Shown here piece after piece: positions 21,354 through 33,375 of a stretch of 64,000 bases of DNA. This DNA is from Aureobasidium sp. EXF-3400. Taxonomy: Eukaryota > Ascomycota > Dothideomycetes > Dothideales > Saccotheciaceae. Within the stretch, counting starts at the first letter, position 1. Every line of letters starts with the position of its first letter. The position numbers were made by a program, and so were the translations under genes. The DNA lies in the NCBI GenBank assembly GCA_024195585.1, contig SWBL01000169.1, positions 42,007-106,006 of the forward strand, given 5' to 3'. The notes below the pieces were generated by a model. That model ran no database searches. It was not told the DNA's origin and worked only from the letters and a program-made list of their open reading frames with translations.

Positions 21354-23615
21354 ATGAGCTCGTCGTCGCCATCTCGCGCGCAAGCTCCGTCAGCCCCTTC
21401 CGCTCCATCCGCCGGCCGCCGCATCCTCTCGCGCTTCGCGTCTCCCCTGTTCTCGCAAAAAGGCCGTAGCATTGCCGACTTCCACATCAAGGCCCACGAT
21501 CCGCACAAGCAGTACTCGCCCGGCGAAAGCGTCAAGGGCTGCGTCGTCGTCAAGGTCGTCAAGCCCGTTCGCGTCACGCACGTCTCGGTCTGTCTGCACG
21601 GCTTCGCTCAGGTCTACCGCACTCCCGGCGCAACCGCCGACCAGCTGCGCGGCAACACCAATCGCATCGGCCGCGCCCAGGGGAGAGGCAAGAAGTCGGG
21701 CGAATACTTTGGCAATGGCTTCGCCTCGCTGTTCGAGGACGAGTCGGTCCTGTGCGGCGACGGCCGTCTGGACGAGGGCGTCTACCGTTTCGACTTCGAG
21801 GTTCAGTTCCCCGATGACATGGACCTCCCTAGCAGCATCGACTTTGAACGTGGCACCATCTCCTACATGCTCACCGCCACCCTGACCCGTCCGACTACCA
21901 TTGCTCCCGTCATCACCCACGATCAGAAGATCTATCTCGTTGAGCGCGTCGACATTGCGCCCCTGCTGCCTCCCATGCCACGCACCATCACCCTCGAGCC
22001 CGTCACCAGAAAGATCAAGCCCGTCAAAGTCTCTGCTTCACTGCCATCCAAGGCTCCCAGTTCCCCTACCCATGAAACAGAACCGCCCGCCTCCTCAGTC
22101 AGCGAGTTCAGTCTCGACAGCCGCGTCAGCAGTAGTCTTAGCGACACCCCACATAAGCTCATTACTGCGACCGTCGAACTGCTCAAGGGTGCCTGTCTGC
22201 GAGGTGATAGTTTCCCTGTAAGAATCTCCATCAATCACACAAAGCATATCAAAAGCATAAATGGCATCATCATCACTTTATACCGCCAGGCCCGCGTTGA
22301 CATGCATCCTGCCCTCCCTCTGGGTCCTGTAAGCGATGGTCAGAAGCGCAAGTACGAAGACTACTATCCAAAGTCCATCACCGGTCTTGGCGGCTTGTCT
22401 CTGTCCGGCGCAGGATCCAGTCACACCTTTCGCAAAGACCTCGCCCAGATTCTGGTACCCTTGTACGTGGATCCTATATCCCTGACGGCAGAGATTAATG
22501 CCAAGATCGGCGTTCCTCATGGCGCATTTCCCACAATCACCTCGGTTCCTGGAGCTATGATTTCTTTCCGATATTACATCGAGATTGTCCTCGACATACA
22601 GGGCAAGCTCACTCATGACAGATATCTCTCGCAACACGGCGGTGGTCCTGTCTCTGCCGCTCCGCGACCTGTTGACTCCAAAGAGAACGACCTCTTCAAT
22701 GGAGCTGACGATACCCCCTTTTTGATGCTCAATGGTGCAGGCATCCTTGATACTGCCCCAATACGGAGAGACAAATCTGTTGCAACTTGCACGTTTGAAG
22801 TAGTCGTCGGTACGACCGACAGTGAGCGAAAGGCTCGGAAAGGAAAAGAAAGGGCGACGGAACCGCCGTTATCATCACAAAACTCTGAGCTGCCTCCGGA
22901 AACATCGCCAAATCTTTTGCGACAACAGGGCCATTCGGCAGTGTCAAGCCGGGATTTTGAAACATATCAGCATGCAGATGTGTACAATTACGACTATGAC
23001 CCCACTACGCCTCTGGATTACCACTACGACCCTAACTACGATTATGGACCCGATGATCATCAGTGGGATATGAGTCAGGAATATGCGTACGATGAATCTT
23101 ACTATCCAGCTTATTATGAACCACCGCCGTTAGAGGACGAAGCGTCGCTCCCTGAAAAGGAACGTTTACGCAGGGCCGAGGCCAGGTTGATGCCGAGTCG
23201 ACCACCTGCCATGCCTTCAACATCTGCAGACGCGGAACAGGCAACAGCTCCAGCCCTGCCTCCAGATGATTCTTACAGAAATCCCGAAGTCGCGCTTGGA
23301 GGCTCTGGACAATCCACTTCGTTATCAGCACAGACGCCTGAACAAGTACCTAGACCTCGGACTGTTTACAACACAGCGGTCGGTAGCAATGACCGTCTAC
23401 CACCAACGGACGACAAGAACGAATTGCGTAGGCGTCAACTACAACTCGATGCAAGTGAACCACCTCAAGCACCATCAGTTGTGCATGAGGAGGACAGTAC
23501 AGAGTGTGGGCCGTCAGCGCCATCGATAATAGATAATGACATGAGCGAGTACGTATTGAGTGGCGATGATACAGGAACAGGTGCACCGGAGAATCTTCCG
23601 CAATATCAGCGATAG
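21354..23615 (+). CDS. palF: pH-response arrestin PalF/RIM8
   Basis: Alpha-arrestin of the ambient-pH pathway: it couples the plasma-membrane sensor PalH/Rim21 to ESCRT and downstream activation of PacC/Rim101 (known for the family). Single exon, 753 residues from the ATG at 21354. The open frame extends 24 codons upstream only to a TTG. The arrestin N domain (about 35-215) has the family landmarks FHIKAHDPHKQYSPGESVKG, YFGNGFASLFEDE, LPSSIDFERGTISYMLT and LTRPTTIAPV. The arrestin C domain lies at about 255-440. The tail is disordered, with a striking Tyr/Asp/Pro-rich segment (roughly 540-600) that could offer ubiquitin-ligase or Vps23 contacts. Same-strand neighbours are unrelated in function. 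Confidence 0.92.
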   Translation: MSSSSPSRAQAPSAPSAPSAGRRILSRFASPLFSQKGRSIADFHIKAHDPHKQYSPGESVKGCVVVKVVKPVRVTHVSVCLHGFAQVYRTPGATADQLRGNTNRIGRAQGRGKKSGEYFGNGFASLFEDESVLCGDGRLDEGVYRFDFEVQFPDDMDLPSSIDFERGTISYMLTATLTRPTTIAPVITHDQKIYLVERVDIAPLLPPMPRTITLEPVTRKIKPVKVSASLPSKAPSSPTHETEPPASSVSEFSLDSRVSSSLSDTPHKLITATVELLKGACLRGDSFPVRISINHTKHIKSINGIIITLYRQARVDMHPALPLGPVSDGQKRKYEDYYPKSITGLGGLSLSGAGSSHTFRKDLAQILVPLYVDPISLTAEINAKIGVPHGAFPTITSVPGAMISFRYYIEIVLDIQGKLTHDRYLSQHGGGPVSAAPRPVDSKENDLFNGADDTPFLMLNGAGILDTAPIRRDKSVATCTFEVVVGTTDSERKARKGKERATEPPLSSQNSELPPETSPNLLRQQGHSAVSSRDFETYQHADVYNYDYDPTTPLDYHYDPNYDYGPDDHQWDMSQEYAYDESYYPAYYEPPPLEDEASLPEKERLRRAEARLMPSRPPAMPSTSADAEQATAPALPPDDSYRNPEVALGGSGQSTSLSAQTPEQVPRPRTVYNTAVGSNDRLPPTDDKNELRRRQLQLDASEPPQAPSVVHEEDSTECGPSAPSIIDNDMSEYVLSGDDTGTGAPENLPQYQR

Positions 23616-24509
23616 GAAACGGTTAGAGAAATACCATTTTTCCCCCATGCACAAAAGCGAGGACTAGTAATTAGCAGGTGGCTGCCTGCAGCAGCAAGCG
23701 TCGCGGAGACGGTCATATTGTCCGTCGTTTCTGACCCGCCCAAGCTTTTTACAGTTTGACCATGCCTAGTCGCTTAGGGACATTCATAAGCAGAGAGCGT
23801 CATGCAAAAATAAGTGTGTGAGGCGGAAATAAAGAAAGAGGAAAGCGAACGAGGGGAGTTACTTGTTCTCGTGTTAAATGTATGGTGACGAGGAGTGGGT
23901 GGGTGATGGTTCTAAGATTCCTTCGATGCCATCGTTGATGAAGAGCGGAAGGATGCGACGAGGGTCCGTGGGGTGCATTCCTTGCCGCGCTATCATCATG
24001 GTTCGCCAAGCTGGCATCTCGCAATAGGAGATTGCAGTCGATGTGGCCATCTGAGCCGATCGATCTGCCTATAACAAAGTCATGAGCCCCACATGGTGAA
24101 TACCATGTAGGAGGCTGCGTACCGGACATTACACGTGCGGCGAGCCCGACTCCCCTTTCAGAATCCATTGGCATTGGACTCGGACTCGGGCTCCGAGCGT
24201 GCCTGCCTTTTGGCGTTTCCCATCGTTTTTGCAGGATTGGCTCGGGCCATTTAGCATCGGGAGAGTTTGCCTGTCATCGAGGAGGAGCATCGGAATCGCG
24301 AGCATTTCCCACGGCCGTTTACCATTGTCCATTACAGTCTCGCTACAGCAATTCGGTGGTCCAGCATGTCTTCGTGACGCCTTCTCTTCAGCGGGCGAGA
24401 CTTGGACGCGCCTAGCGTATATTGACATTAATCCGACCTTCGCCATCAAAACATCTTCTCGTCTCTCGCTGTGCATGAATCCGAAGGACCCTGAGGCTTT
24501 TGCGCGCAT
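23616..24509. promoter_or_regulatory. intergenic between palF and the SAM-HMG gene
   Basis: About 890 bp holding the palF 3' UTR and the promoter and leader of the next plus-strand gene. A frame at 24199-24513 overlaps the next start codon in another frame and is not protein-like, so it is left out. Confidence 0.4.
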
Positions 24510-26290
24510 ATGACGACTCTCAAATCACTGCTCGAGCGACTGGACCTGGCGCGCTATCACGATGCCTTTGTCGAAGAAGGCTTTGATACATGGGAAACGC
24601 TCATGGACATCACCGAGTCGGATCTGTAAGTGGCCACGGTACGCTGCAGCCGTCGAACGACCGATCTGATGATATTTACAGCGAAACTCTTGGAGTAAAA
24701 CTCGGTCATCGACGAGTGCGTTTTGTGTCACACGAGTGCAGATCAAGACAAGAATACTGACCAAGCCGTTGCAGAAACTCCAGCGAGCCATTGTTGAAGC
24801 ATCCAAAGACAGAACCCCTCTGTCGCAACTCTTACAGTCTGGGCCGCGCGACGAATCTGCTGGTCGTGAGGAGCCCAAGAAAGCCCAGCCTCCACAACTC
24901 CAGCAACAAACTTCAAATGGTTCCCAGGATCTGGACACTGCAAGTCGGGCCAGTGGACCACCACAGAGGAGCAAACGAAAATACAGACGGCATCCGAAAG
25001 TAAGTAGCCAGAGGCGCACATGCAGGTTGATACTAAAGCAATGCAACTACAGGCAGACGAACATGCGCCAGAACGCCCACCGTCGGCATATGTCATCTTT
25101 TCAAATCGTTCGTACCACGACAGGCTTTTGTCGAAACAAAACCACTAACACCAAGGGACACAGAAATCCGCGATCAACTCAAAGGGCAGGAACTCTCGTT
25201 CACCGAGATTGCCAAGCTGGTAGGTGAGCGATGGCAGGAGCTGCAACAACACGAAAAAGAGCCTTGTGAACGCGAAGCCCAAGCGCTCAAGGATACCTAC
25301 TACTCGCAACTCAGGCAATACAAAAGGACACCTCAGTACCGACAGTATCAGGAATATCTGGCTGAGTTCAAGGCCAAACACTCGGGCGATGCCAGCCAAC
25401 AACAGCAACAACAAGGCCCGGAGCAAAAGAAACCAAAGCTTCGACAGGAGGTCAGTAGCATATCACGCATCTATGACGACTCAGTTGTCGATGGCGATGA
25501 AGGGGCTGATGGTACGGACGGAGTTGACGGGGCTGATGGCGATGATGGAATGGACGGTGTCGACAGCACATACAACAACCAGCAACCCTCGTCACCAGAT
25601 AAAGCCCGCCCTTCACCTACCCACAGCCCATCCAATCTGGAACACTATCGCCTCTTTCCCATCCTCAGGGCTCCACCAGAATCTGCTACCTCGTCGTCCT
25701 ACTCAACATGGCGATCCAACCAACAAAACCATCCCACTGCCTCGCTGCATCGCTACACGACCAAGTCCACACTTTCCTCTGACCAAGACTCGCGCTCGCT
25801 CACTTCTTCCCGTCCTGCCCCATCAACTGCTTCTACCATTTCTCCTACAGCGGCTCCCACAAACACCTCTGCTCCTGGTCTTGTCTCCGCTGGCTCTCCC
25901 CTTCGCTCAACTCTCCAACCTGGTGCTAACAAACCAGCTCCAATTTCCAATACAACTCTCCCTCCCATCAATTCCTTGGCCTCCATCGCTACACGCAACT
26001 CCTCGGACACACCTCTACTCAACTGGCCCTTGCATACCACATTACCTCTCCTCGACCCGAGAGCCATGTCGCAACGCTCGACTCCAGATGCCCATTACTC
26101 GTCGCCTAGAATGCACCAAGTCACTCAACCGGGAGGACCATCCTTGCGATCTCCACCATGGCCGTCGGTTCAGGACTCGACCGAAACCAACAGCAAGAAC
26201 AAGGCTTCGCTATCCACCCTGCTCCGTGCCACGGAACACGTAGAACGTGACGACAATAATCGTGCGACCGGCTCGACCCACAAAAGGTAG
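24510..26290 (+). CDS. SAM-domain and HMG-box DNA-binding protein
   Basis: Five exons: 24510-24625, 24682-24715, 24775-24999, 25053-25107 and 25164-26290, giving 518 residues. The introns are 53-59 bp and all phases agree. Exons 1-3 encode an N-terminal SAM domain (about 1-65: SLLERLDLARYHDAF, LGVKLGHRRKLQRAI), a protein-protein contact module. Exons 4-5 encode one HMG box (about 125-200), starting RPPSAYVIFSNQIRDQL with FTEIAKLVGERWQEL. The PSAY/F-NQ start resembles sequence-unspecific or MATA-type HMG boxes. After it come a Q-run (six Gln), an acidic DG-repeat (25489-25563) and a long Ser/Thr/Pro-rich disordered tail. Likely nuclear chromatin or transcription factor; target unknown. Another frame over exon 5 stays open for 339 codons but gives only low-complexity sequence and breaks the SAM domain. 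Confidence 0.85.
25489..25563 (+). repeat. GxDG acidic repeat inside the SAM-HMG gene
   Basis: A run of imperfect GAYGG-type units encodes roughly seven copies of a Gly-x-Asp/Gly pattern (DGDEGADGTDGVDG and following). Such tracts expand and contract easily. A similar tract occurs in the RRM-YTH gene at 35301-35359. Confidence 0.6.
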
Positions 26291-26903
26291 TAGTCTGACT
26301 GCCACGGAGAGGCTATGCAACAGATAACCTCCGGCATCATCTTCTGGAACAGGCTCTTCAGACAAAACATCAGACTTCGTCAAATGCAGCCGCACCGACA
26401 CCATTTTTTCATACGCCTTCAATCTCTTGCGATAACAAGACATCCCTCTCTCGCCGCATAGAGCCCAGGCAGTTTAGTCCCGCTACTAGCAGATGTGGAG
26501 GAGAAACATGGGATACAAGGACAACAGGAAGATACTTGCAAGGGCATGCAAGAAAGTCCAATCAAGGAGCGTTTGTGCTACTTGCGGGATATAGCATGTT
26601 TGTCATAACGCTCAATATCAATTTTCTGACCACTTCTAATGGTCACCCTGGCTGAATGACAGACTCCACGATGCCAAAAGTGAGGTGTCATGATATACCT
26701 TGTTTTTCTCTATCTTGCATTTGCCATTTGAGGGTGAAATCATCGTCATCATCATGATCCCTTCAATATGTGACGTTCGTGACGGTCAAATTCATGGATC
26801 TCATATCCCTATTCCTTAGCGTATCGTGTTCGTCTAACTATTTTCTCGTGACCCCGTCCACAAACCCCTCATCGTTCGTGCTAAGCCATGAGCATGTTCT
26901 TAT
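26291..26903. other. convergent intergenic region
   Basis: About 610 bp between the converging SAM-HMG and IRC20-like genes, expected to hold both 3' UTRs. Moderately AT-rich with no gene or repeat seen. Confidence 0.5.
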
Positions 26904-29900
26904 TCAACAACGTCTATTCTCAGCCGCTTCCCCACGCAAATGTCTTGCAACTTCCGTTTCGAGATCTGCCGAGACGACAACCGGTCCTTGTTGTCTCTGA
27001 CTCTTAGCAGCACGACTGAACAAGCACTTCCACAAATCGTCATTGGGCACTACTTCTCCATCACCCTTGCCTTGCACGAGTAGCTTGGAAACAGGCGCTT
27101 GTTGCAGTTCTAGCGAGTTAGCAGCATCGATGGCGGCTTCCCCCAGCGCAGGAGTGGTGGATTTCGAACGCTCTAGTTCTCTCTTGTTGCTAGTGGCTTT
27201 CTGCATGTGGGCCAGACGTCTGGCGACTGAGATTTCATAGATGGCTTCTTCGACCGTATCGCCGATGAGGTACATGAAGACGGTGGTGGGTCGCTGCTGA
27301 CCGATTCTGTGCACGCGAGCGATGGCTTGAAGCTCAATGGCTGTATTGATAAGTGGCTCGGCCAGGAAAACGTACTGCGCATTGACGAGATTGAGGCCAG
27401 ATGAGTCCGTCTTCGCGTCTAGCAGGAAACATTCGATACTGGCATCGTTCTTGAACTTATCGACCGCGCCAGGCTTCCCCATACGTGAGTAACCGATACC
27501 GAACTGCTTCGACGCGGTGCCGAGTACGTCGAGGAACTCTCTGAACTGACTGAATACGATGGCTTTTGCACCAGGATCATGTTGGCGGATCCAGAGGATG
27601 TGTCGAGCAAGGGTGTCTATCTTCGTACCGAATGAACCGTTCAGGTCGATGGATTTGATTTGTGCAAGTGTATCGTTGCCAATATCAGCATAGAGGGAAG
27701 ACCCCGGGGTCGAACTTTTGCTGGAGCCCTGACTAGGTGAGGAAGGCTCAGATTGTTCTTCCTGTGCCTTCAGTTCCTGCGGCTTGTACGTGATTTGATG
27801 GAAGTCTTGGAGCAGGAGATGGCGCTTGCAAACAGGGCAGGTACGATGAGCGCTCCACCAGTGATTTATGCACTCTTTGCAGTATTGATGGCCACAGACG
27901 GTAAGAACGCCCTGCTCGAACGAACTCTGACAAATGACGCAGATTCGTTGTGTTTCTTGCGAGTTGGTACTCTCAGCGCGCAAATGGAGCAAAAATCGAT
28001 TCTTGGTCCTCAGAGCGGCAAGTGCCTTGTTTTGAGACTCCTGTCGCCGGGTCATGATTTCGAGAGTAGCAACATCCAGAGTGTCGTCCCAAGAGTCCTC
28101 TTTGTAAGGAGCGACTGTGTCCGAAATCACTTGAAGCTGTCTGTAAAAGTCCAGCCGCAAATTCATCGTAGTGGAAAAGAGTTCGATCATTTCCTCAAGA
28201 CGAGCCAGAACTTCAGTTTCTTCCTTGGCGATGATAGCGAGTTGTTTTGCTTTATCCCTGATGATACGAAGTTCAGCACCAGCTCGTGTGTTGCCGTCTT
28301 GCCAGTCGAGTGCCGTTTCTATACCACGTATTTCATGCACCAAACCGCGCACCGATAACAAATCGTCGGGCTTCTGCTTCAGACGATTGCGTTGCGCAAT
28401 GAGCTTGAGCAAAGGTTCTGGCGGGCGCACACGACCCGCTCTATCCTCCCGCAGAACAGATGCCACCTCCTGATCAACAAGAGGCGCGCTCTGCCCTGTG
28501 ACACAAGTCGAGCGATCGGCGACAATATATCGAAGGGCATCCAGATAAGCATTCAGTGCATCTTGTGATTTAGTTGAATCTTCGTACTCATCACCGGTGG
28601 TCTCAATACTGTCCTCGTCCTTGTCGACCAAAGGCTTGAGCAACAACTCAGTCACCTTTTGTTTCCATTCAACAATGAGCTTTGCTTGCGCGTTCATGAT
28701 CTTGCCAAGATCATGAGCTTTGTGCACCTTGAAACCGTCAGTCATTGGGTTCCAAAATTTCTTCTCGGAAAGGAAGGTTATTGTGTCACACTTACTATCT
28801 TGACGTTCTCCACGCCTCCAAAACTTTCCATAGTAGCAAGTTTGGATATCTCAAGAGTCACGTCTTTCTCTTGCTCTATCGTGTGCATGAATTTCTCAGC
28901 TTTGGACGAGTCCTCATTCAGGATCTCCTTGCGAGTTAGCTTGGCGGATTCGTAGTAGATTGACTCCTGCTGCTCCAGTTCTCGGAACTTCTCTGAGTCC
29001 GGCTCAGTGATGTTGGTGTTGGACTTGATCCGGAAGTAGGCAGTACCGGTGTAGAAGGCACATGCATGTTTCAGTTGCAAAGCAGAATGCAGAGCCACTT
29101 TGCACCGTCCTTCAGCAATCTCCTCGGTTGACTTCTCATCCTCCGTATTATCATGTTTCTTTTTGAGATCATCCGTGCGAGCAGTTGCCCTATCGAGATC
29201 GGCTCTACATTCGGCGACAATCGCTTCAGACCCTTCGAGTGCTGATTTGTAGATTGCCAATGCCTTTTCGGCCCTATGTTCATCGTCCTTTGCATTGCCA
29301 ACGATATGACCCCGAAGAAGTTGGGTGTTAATAGCCAGACGAGATTCCGTACGGATCGACGTCTCATTCTGATCCACCATGACTTCCAGAACTTCGGCCA
29401 CAGTGCGCAGAGGGCCTTGACCACGCCCAAGCGCTCTTCTGTTCCTACCACCAACCTGTGGATGTAGGCAGGTCTGTCGCAACTGACAAAGCCAGGCTCG
29501 CATCTTTTGAAGCAACACGGGTGAGTTAGGGTCCCAATCATCTGTGAGAGGAGATCCATCAGGTCGACATCCGCATTCATTACACATTGTTTCGAATAAC
29601 GTCTTGTAGTTTTGTTCTTCAACCTGGGTGAAAGGTAGAGTCAAAACAACCCTTCTTTGCGGAGGTAGCCGCAGTTCATGTCGCACTTGATCCTTGGTGT
29701 GACGCAGCGTGATGCGACCGAACAATATCTTGAACAAGTCGCCGTATTGGTGTATCAGACGATTCCAGATTGCGGAAGAGTTGCAAAACGGTTGGTACCT
29801 GAGGAATACAAGAAGTCCAAACAGGTCTTGAATATCCTTTTTCAGAGGCGTGCCAGATACTGCCCAGGCGTGCTGGCGCGGCAGGAGGGAAGCGACCTGA

Positions 29901-31327
29901 GCTGCAGCACTGACACCCGATTCGACCATCTGTGCCTCGTCCAGACAGACTCTCCACCAGTGCATTTGGACCAGAGGGCTACGAGGTCGAGCGTGCTTGC
30001 GTTCTCGTTGTCGCAGTGAACGCTGAGGAGGGTCGACAGCAAAATGGACTTCCTTCGATAACACCGAGTAAGTCGTGATGACCACATCTCGCTCTGCCAA
30101 GTCTTTGATGATGTTTTGGGCTCCGTGTTTGGACGATTCGACATCAGAGACACCCTTGTAGTGTAGAACCGAAAGACTAGGAGCGTGTCGAGCCAGTTCG
30201 TCCTTCCATTGTTGTAAAATAGTCGGGGGTGTGACGATCAGTGTTGCTCGGGATTTAGTAAGCGTATGAGTCTCTGGATGCTCATCATCCATCTCAGCAG
30301 GGCTTCGCTTGTTGAGGCACATTAGCGATATGAGCTCCACCGTCTTGCCAAGTCCCATCTCCTCACTCAGCACGCCACCTTTCGGCTCTTCAAAAGCACC
30401 AAACTGTTTAGCAGAACACACAACACCCTCCAGATGGCTGACGAAACAAGCCTGCCCATTTGCATCCTTAGCTGGCGTGTAGGACAGTCGGTCTTGAGGT
30501 TGATCACGGCACGGAGCTTCTCGATGCAGCATCCATGCGACGGCGCGTTTCTGAAAAGGGTACAGCTCGGTTTCGAGGACCTTGCGCTCGACCAGTTCAG
30601 GCACGGCGGCGTCGTTTGGAGGGGAATGCACGCTGGCGTAAAACTCTTGTGGAGTCCAGGACTTACTTTGTGCGTTCCGAGGCTCCGGAAAGAACTGAGT
30701 AAGAGTAGCCCAATCCTCTTTCTTGGTTGCTAGTGGTCCAAAAGCTGACTCGCCGTCGAACCATACGATGCTGCATTCTAGAGTGTACACAAGACCAGAA
30801 GGACCGGCTGAACGATGCAGAAGGCAGATTGAGCGGCAGATACCTGGTCTGACATTGCGTCGGGAACGCTTCTCGAGACTCACTATGCGCGCAAGCAGAC
30901 TGGCTGTGGCTGGCGAGATGGGTGTCGTAGTCTGAGCCCACAGTGAAGGACTCTTCTTATAGCCAGTATGGCCGACAAGAGTGAGAGAAGGAGTCGAAGT
31001 GCCTGACTCACAAAAATCGACGAGTCCGACTTCAATATCATCTTCCAAGTCATTGTGGTTGGTTGTATCTGGACTTAGTCTTATGTTGATGTCAAGGCGA
31101 GAAATTGTGATTCCGGATGCCAGAGAACGATGTGTGGGCTCTAGATGATCGGGTTCGAGTCTCGCACATTTGCGTGGTCTGCCGCTATAGTCCTGATGGA
31201 ACGCGTTGCGGCAATCTTCGTAGAATACTGAGAAGGCTTCGGCGCCTTCAGCGATCAGACCTTGCCTCTGATTGTGTGATCTCAACACAACCTTAGAGAC
31301 ACCAGCGTCCAGTATGAATGCCATCAT
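26904..31327 (-). CDS. IRC20: SNF2-family helicase with RING finger (IRC20/SHPRH-like)
   Basis: ATP-dependent DNA translocase fused to a RING-type ubiquitin ligase, as in Irc20 and SHPRH, which act in DNA repair and PCNA or SUMO-linked ubiquitylation (family knowledge). Two exons, 31327-28796 and 28727-26904, give about 1451 residues. ATPase lobe 1 starts near residue 255 (ELYPFQKRAVAWML) with Walker A SEEMGLGKTVELI near 320, a DEAQ box (VCLDEAQMVESG) near 465 and SGTPLKKDIQDLFG near 493. A long helical insert separates the lobes and contains the RING finger near 1105-1150 (CVICQSSF, CGHQYCKEC, CPVC). Lobe 2 follows with AIVFSQFREFLD and a final RVHRIGQQRPT motif. The intron end is uncertain: the 68 bp version has a good branch point (CTGAC), while 32-35 bp versions would add up to 12 residues. 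Confidence 0.9.
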
Positions 31328-31976
31328 CGCATACTCAGGAACCGTATTACTGCGCGATGGGTTTCAGTCAGAAAGAATGATAAAAGATGGAAGGCAAGTC
31401 GACTTCGAGTGCGGAAGTCGCCGCCCCCACAAAGTCGGTGATCGACCGGCGATTGGACGGACTTTAGATTACCCATCCTTCTTCACATGCATCAGTGAAA
31501 GTTGTTCCTTCCACCCTCACACTTGCCTACCGTAGGAGTGCAAGGATGACAGTGATGCCTTCTCAAGAAACTCGAGCAACCTGCCTTTTGAGATATCCGC
31601 TTGGAAGTTCGATCGTAAGCGAAAACTCCAAGATAGCGTTTCAAGCAGTTAAAATGTACCTCGCAGTGAACAATCACTGTTGCCGTATGTCAGAAGTGAC
31701 GGTTCGATAGTCAATAACATTTAGGAACTTGATGTATCAACAGGATCACAAAGGCTCTTTTGAGAAATATTTGGAATTGGACCAGTGATGGGAGATAACG
31801 CACATATTCAAACTCCCAGGCCCCATGCATTACGCCAGAGAAAAACCGAGAACAGAACGATTTTCTACGCTTCTGTCTATGATGCGCCATCCGAATATTC
31901 AGTAATAAAAAAGGTTGCGGCACTAGGTTTTGTGGCCGACCGGGAGACGAAGACACTTGAACAAGGGTCGATAGTT
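31328..31976. promoter_or_regulatory. upstream region of the IRC20-like gene
   Basis: About 650 bp between two minus-strand genes: promoter of the SNF2-RING gene and 3' UTR of PXR1. The open frame that runs on from PXR1 down to 31711 reflects intron read-through, not coding sequence. Confidence 0.5.
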
Positions 31977-33063
31977 CTATGCTTTCACCATGAAAATCTG
32001 CAGAGGCTATCAGTCTTAAACACAGGTGAGAGTTGGTGGTCAAAAATACCTCTTTCATGGCTTGTGGGTCCATGAACGCAAGTCGCTTCTGGGCGATGTA
32101 GCGTTGGCGGACATTCTGTCTGCCGTACAGAGCGGCTACTGGGGCAGGCTCTGCAGGAGTTCCAGGAATAGTTGACGGAGTCGCTGTGCCTGACTTAGCT
32201 GCCTTCTTCTCTTCCTTTCTCCTCCTCTTTGCTTCCTTCTTTGCTTCTTTCTTTGCGCGTCGTTCCGCCTTGCGAGCCTTCTTCTCGGCCCGTGTCTCGT
32301 CTTCCGAACCCGATGCATCGGTAGCCTTTCGCTTCTTGTCCTTCTTCTCTTTCCTGCGCCTATCCTTGGACTTGGATTCGTCTGTGCTATCGCTGCTTGC
32401 GTCCTTGGAAGGCAACTTTCTGGATTTCTTGTCCTTTTTGGATCCCTTGACCTTCTTTGACTTTGGCGCCTCCTCAACGTCTTCATCGTCGTCAGAATCT
32501 GAGGAGTCAGAGTCGGAAGAAGCGTCGTTTGTGCTCTGTTGTTCTACGTCCGATCTCTTTCGCTTCTTGTTGGCTACGTCCAGCGCGGGCTCCTGAGAGG
32601 CGAGTTTGGGGTTGGGCATGACAGTCGACTTGAGGTCCATCTTGTCGCCAACCAAGAAGCCTGCACTGATGAAATTGATGTTGCCGAACTTTCTTCCTTG
32701 GTACAGGGCCAATTCGACGTCTCGCTGTGCGGTTTGCTGCTTCTCGACTTCGGCCTCGGATTTGCCATTCAGTCTGCCGAGGAGGCCCGAGTACAGACTC
32801 AGACCGAAAGTCTCTGCATTGCTTGCGACTCTGGCGGCGCCCAGGCCAAGATTGTCGTCTTTGAGGAGAACGCGAATATGGGAGTTGCTGCCGACGGTGT
32901 AGTGCGAGGCGTGGTTTGCGTCTTTGGCGCCGAGCGTGTCGCCAGGTTTCCAGCCTTGTGAGGCAAGGATCTTGTGGCCGAACGAATCTGTCGCTTTGGC
33001 CCAGTTGTTGTTGTTGGGATCGGTACCGATCTTGGAGCGCCTCTTGGGACCTGCAAGACCCAT
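31977..33063 (-). CDS. PXR1: PXR1/GNO1 G-patch protein (PinX1-like)
   Basis: Nucleolar G-patch protein needed for rRNA and snoRNA processing and able to inhibit telomerase (known for Pxr1/PinX1). Two exons: 33063-32050 and 31997-31977, with a 52 bp intron (GTATTT to CTGCAG), giving 344 residues. The start MGLAGPKRRSKIGTDPNN is the family's conserved N terminus. The frame continues 38 codons upstream to an ATG, but that extension is unrelated. The G-patch spans about 25-72 (FGHKILASQGWKPGDTLG to HIRVLLKDDNLGLGA). Then come LLGRLNGKS, acidic Ser/Asp clusters and a long Lys/Arg/Ala-rich helix (KKEAKKEAKRRRKEEKKAA). The tiny last exon adds IFMVKA, matching the conserved IFMIKA-type end after MDPQAMKE. 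Unspliced, the frame runs on to 31711 with unrelated sequence. Confidence 0.93.
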
Positions 33064-33375
33064 CTTGACGAATAAGAAGAGGGTGGTTGGTTGTTTGGTA
33101 GAGTCGTGTGGTCGTCTGCACCGCGAGCAATAATTTTTCTCCGCAGGGAGAAACTGGAAATTACCCCGCATTTGCATTTGCTCTCGGATCCGCTCTTTCC
33201 TATTGAGTCAGACCCTGCCAATCCGCTCTATTCACTCTCAGCGGCCTGGCCAACCTTGACTTATACCAAAAACATCGACATCTTCTGCTATAAGCGCCAG
33301 TGTGAACAAACACCAAACACTCATCCTGATCTTTGATTGACACGATTGCTGTCATCTCGTTGGCCTACTCCAATC
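33064..33375. promoter_or_regulatory. divergent promoter between PXR1 and a small coiled-coil gene
   Basis: 312 bp between head-to-head genes. A TTTTTC/GAAAAATT-like string near 33128-33140 loosely resembles the RRPE element of yeast ribosome-biogenesis genes, which would suit PXR1, but one weak copy is not proof. Confidence 0.4.

Noticed and set aside
21390..21920. 176-codon minus-strand frame opposite palF
   Set aside because: Shadow of the conserved arrestin N domain.
25224..26243. 339-codon alternative frame in the SAM-HMG gene
   Set aside because: Low-complexity peptide; the spliced frame instead gives intact SAM and HMG-box domains.
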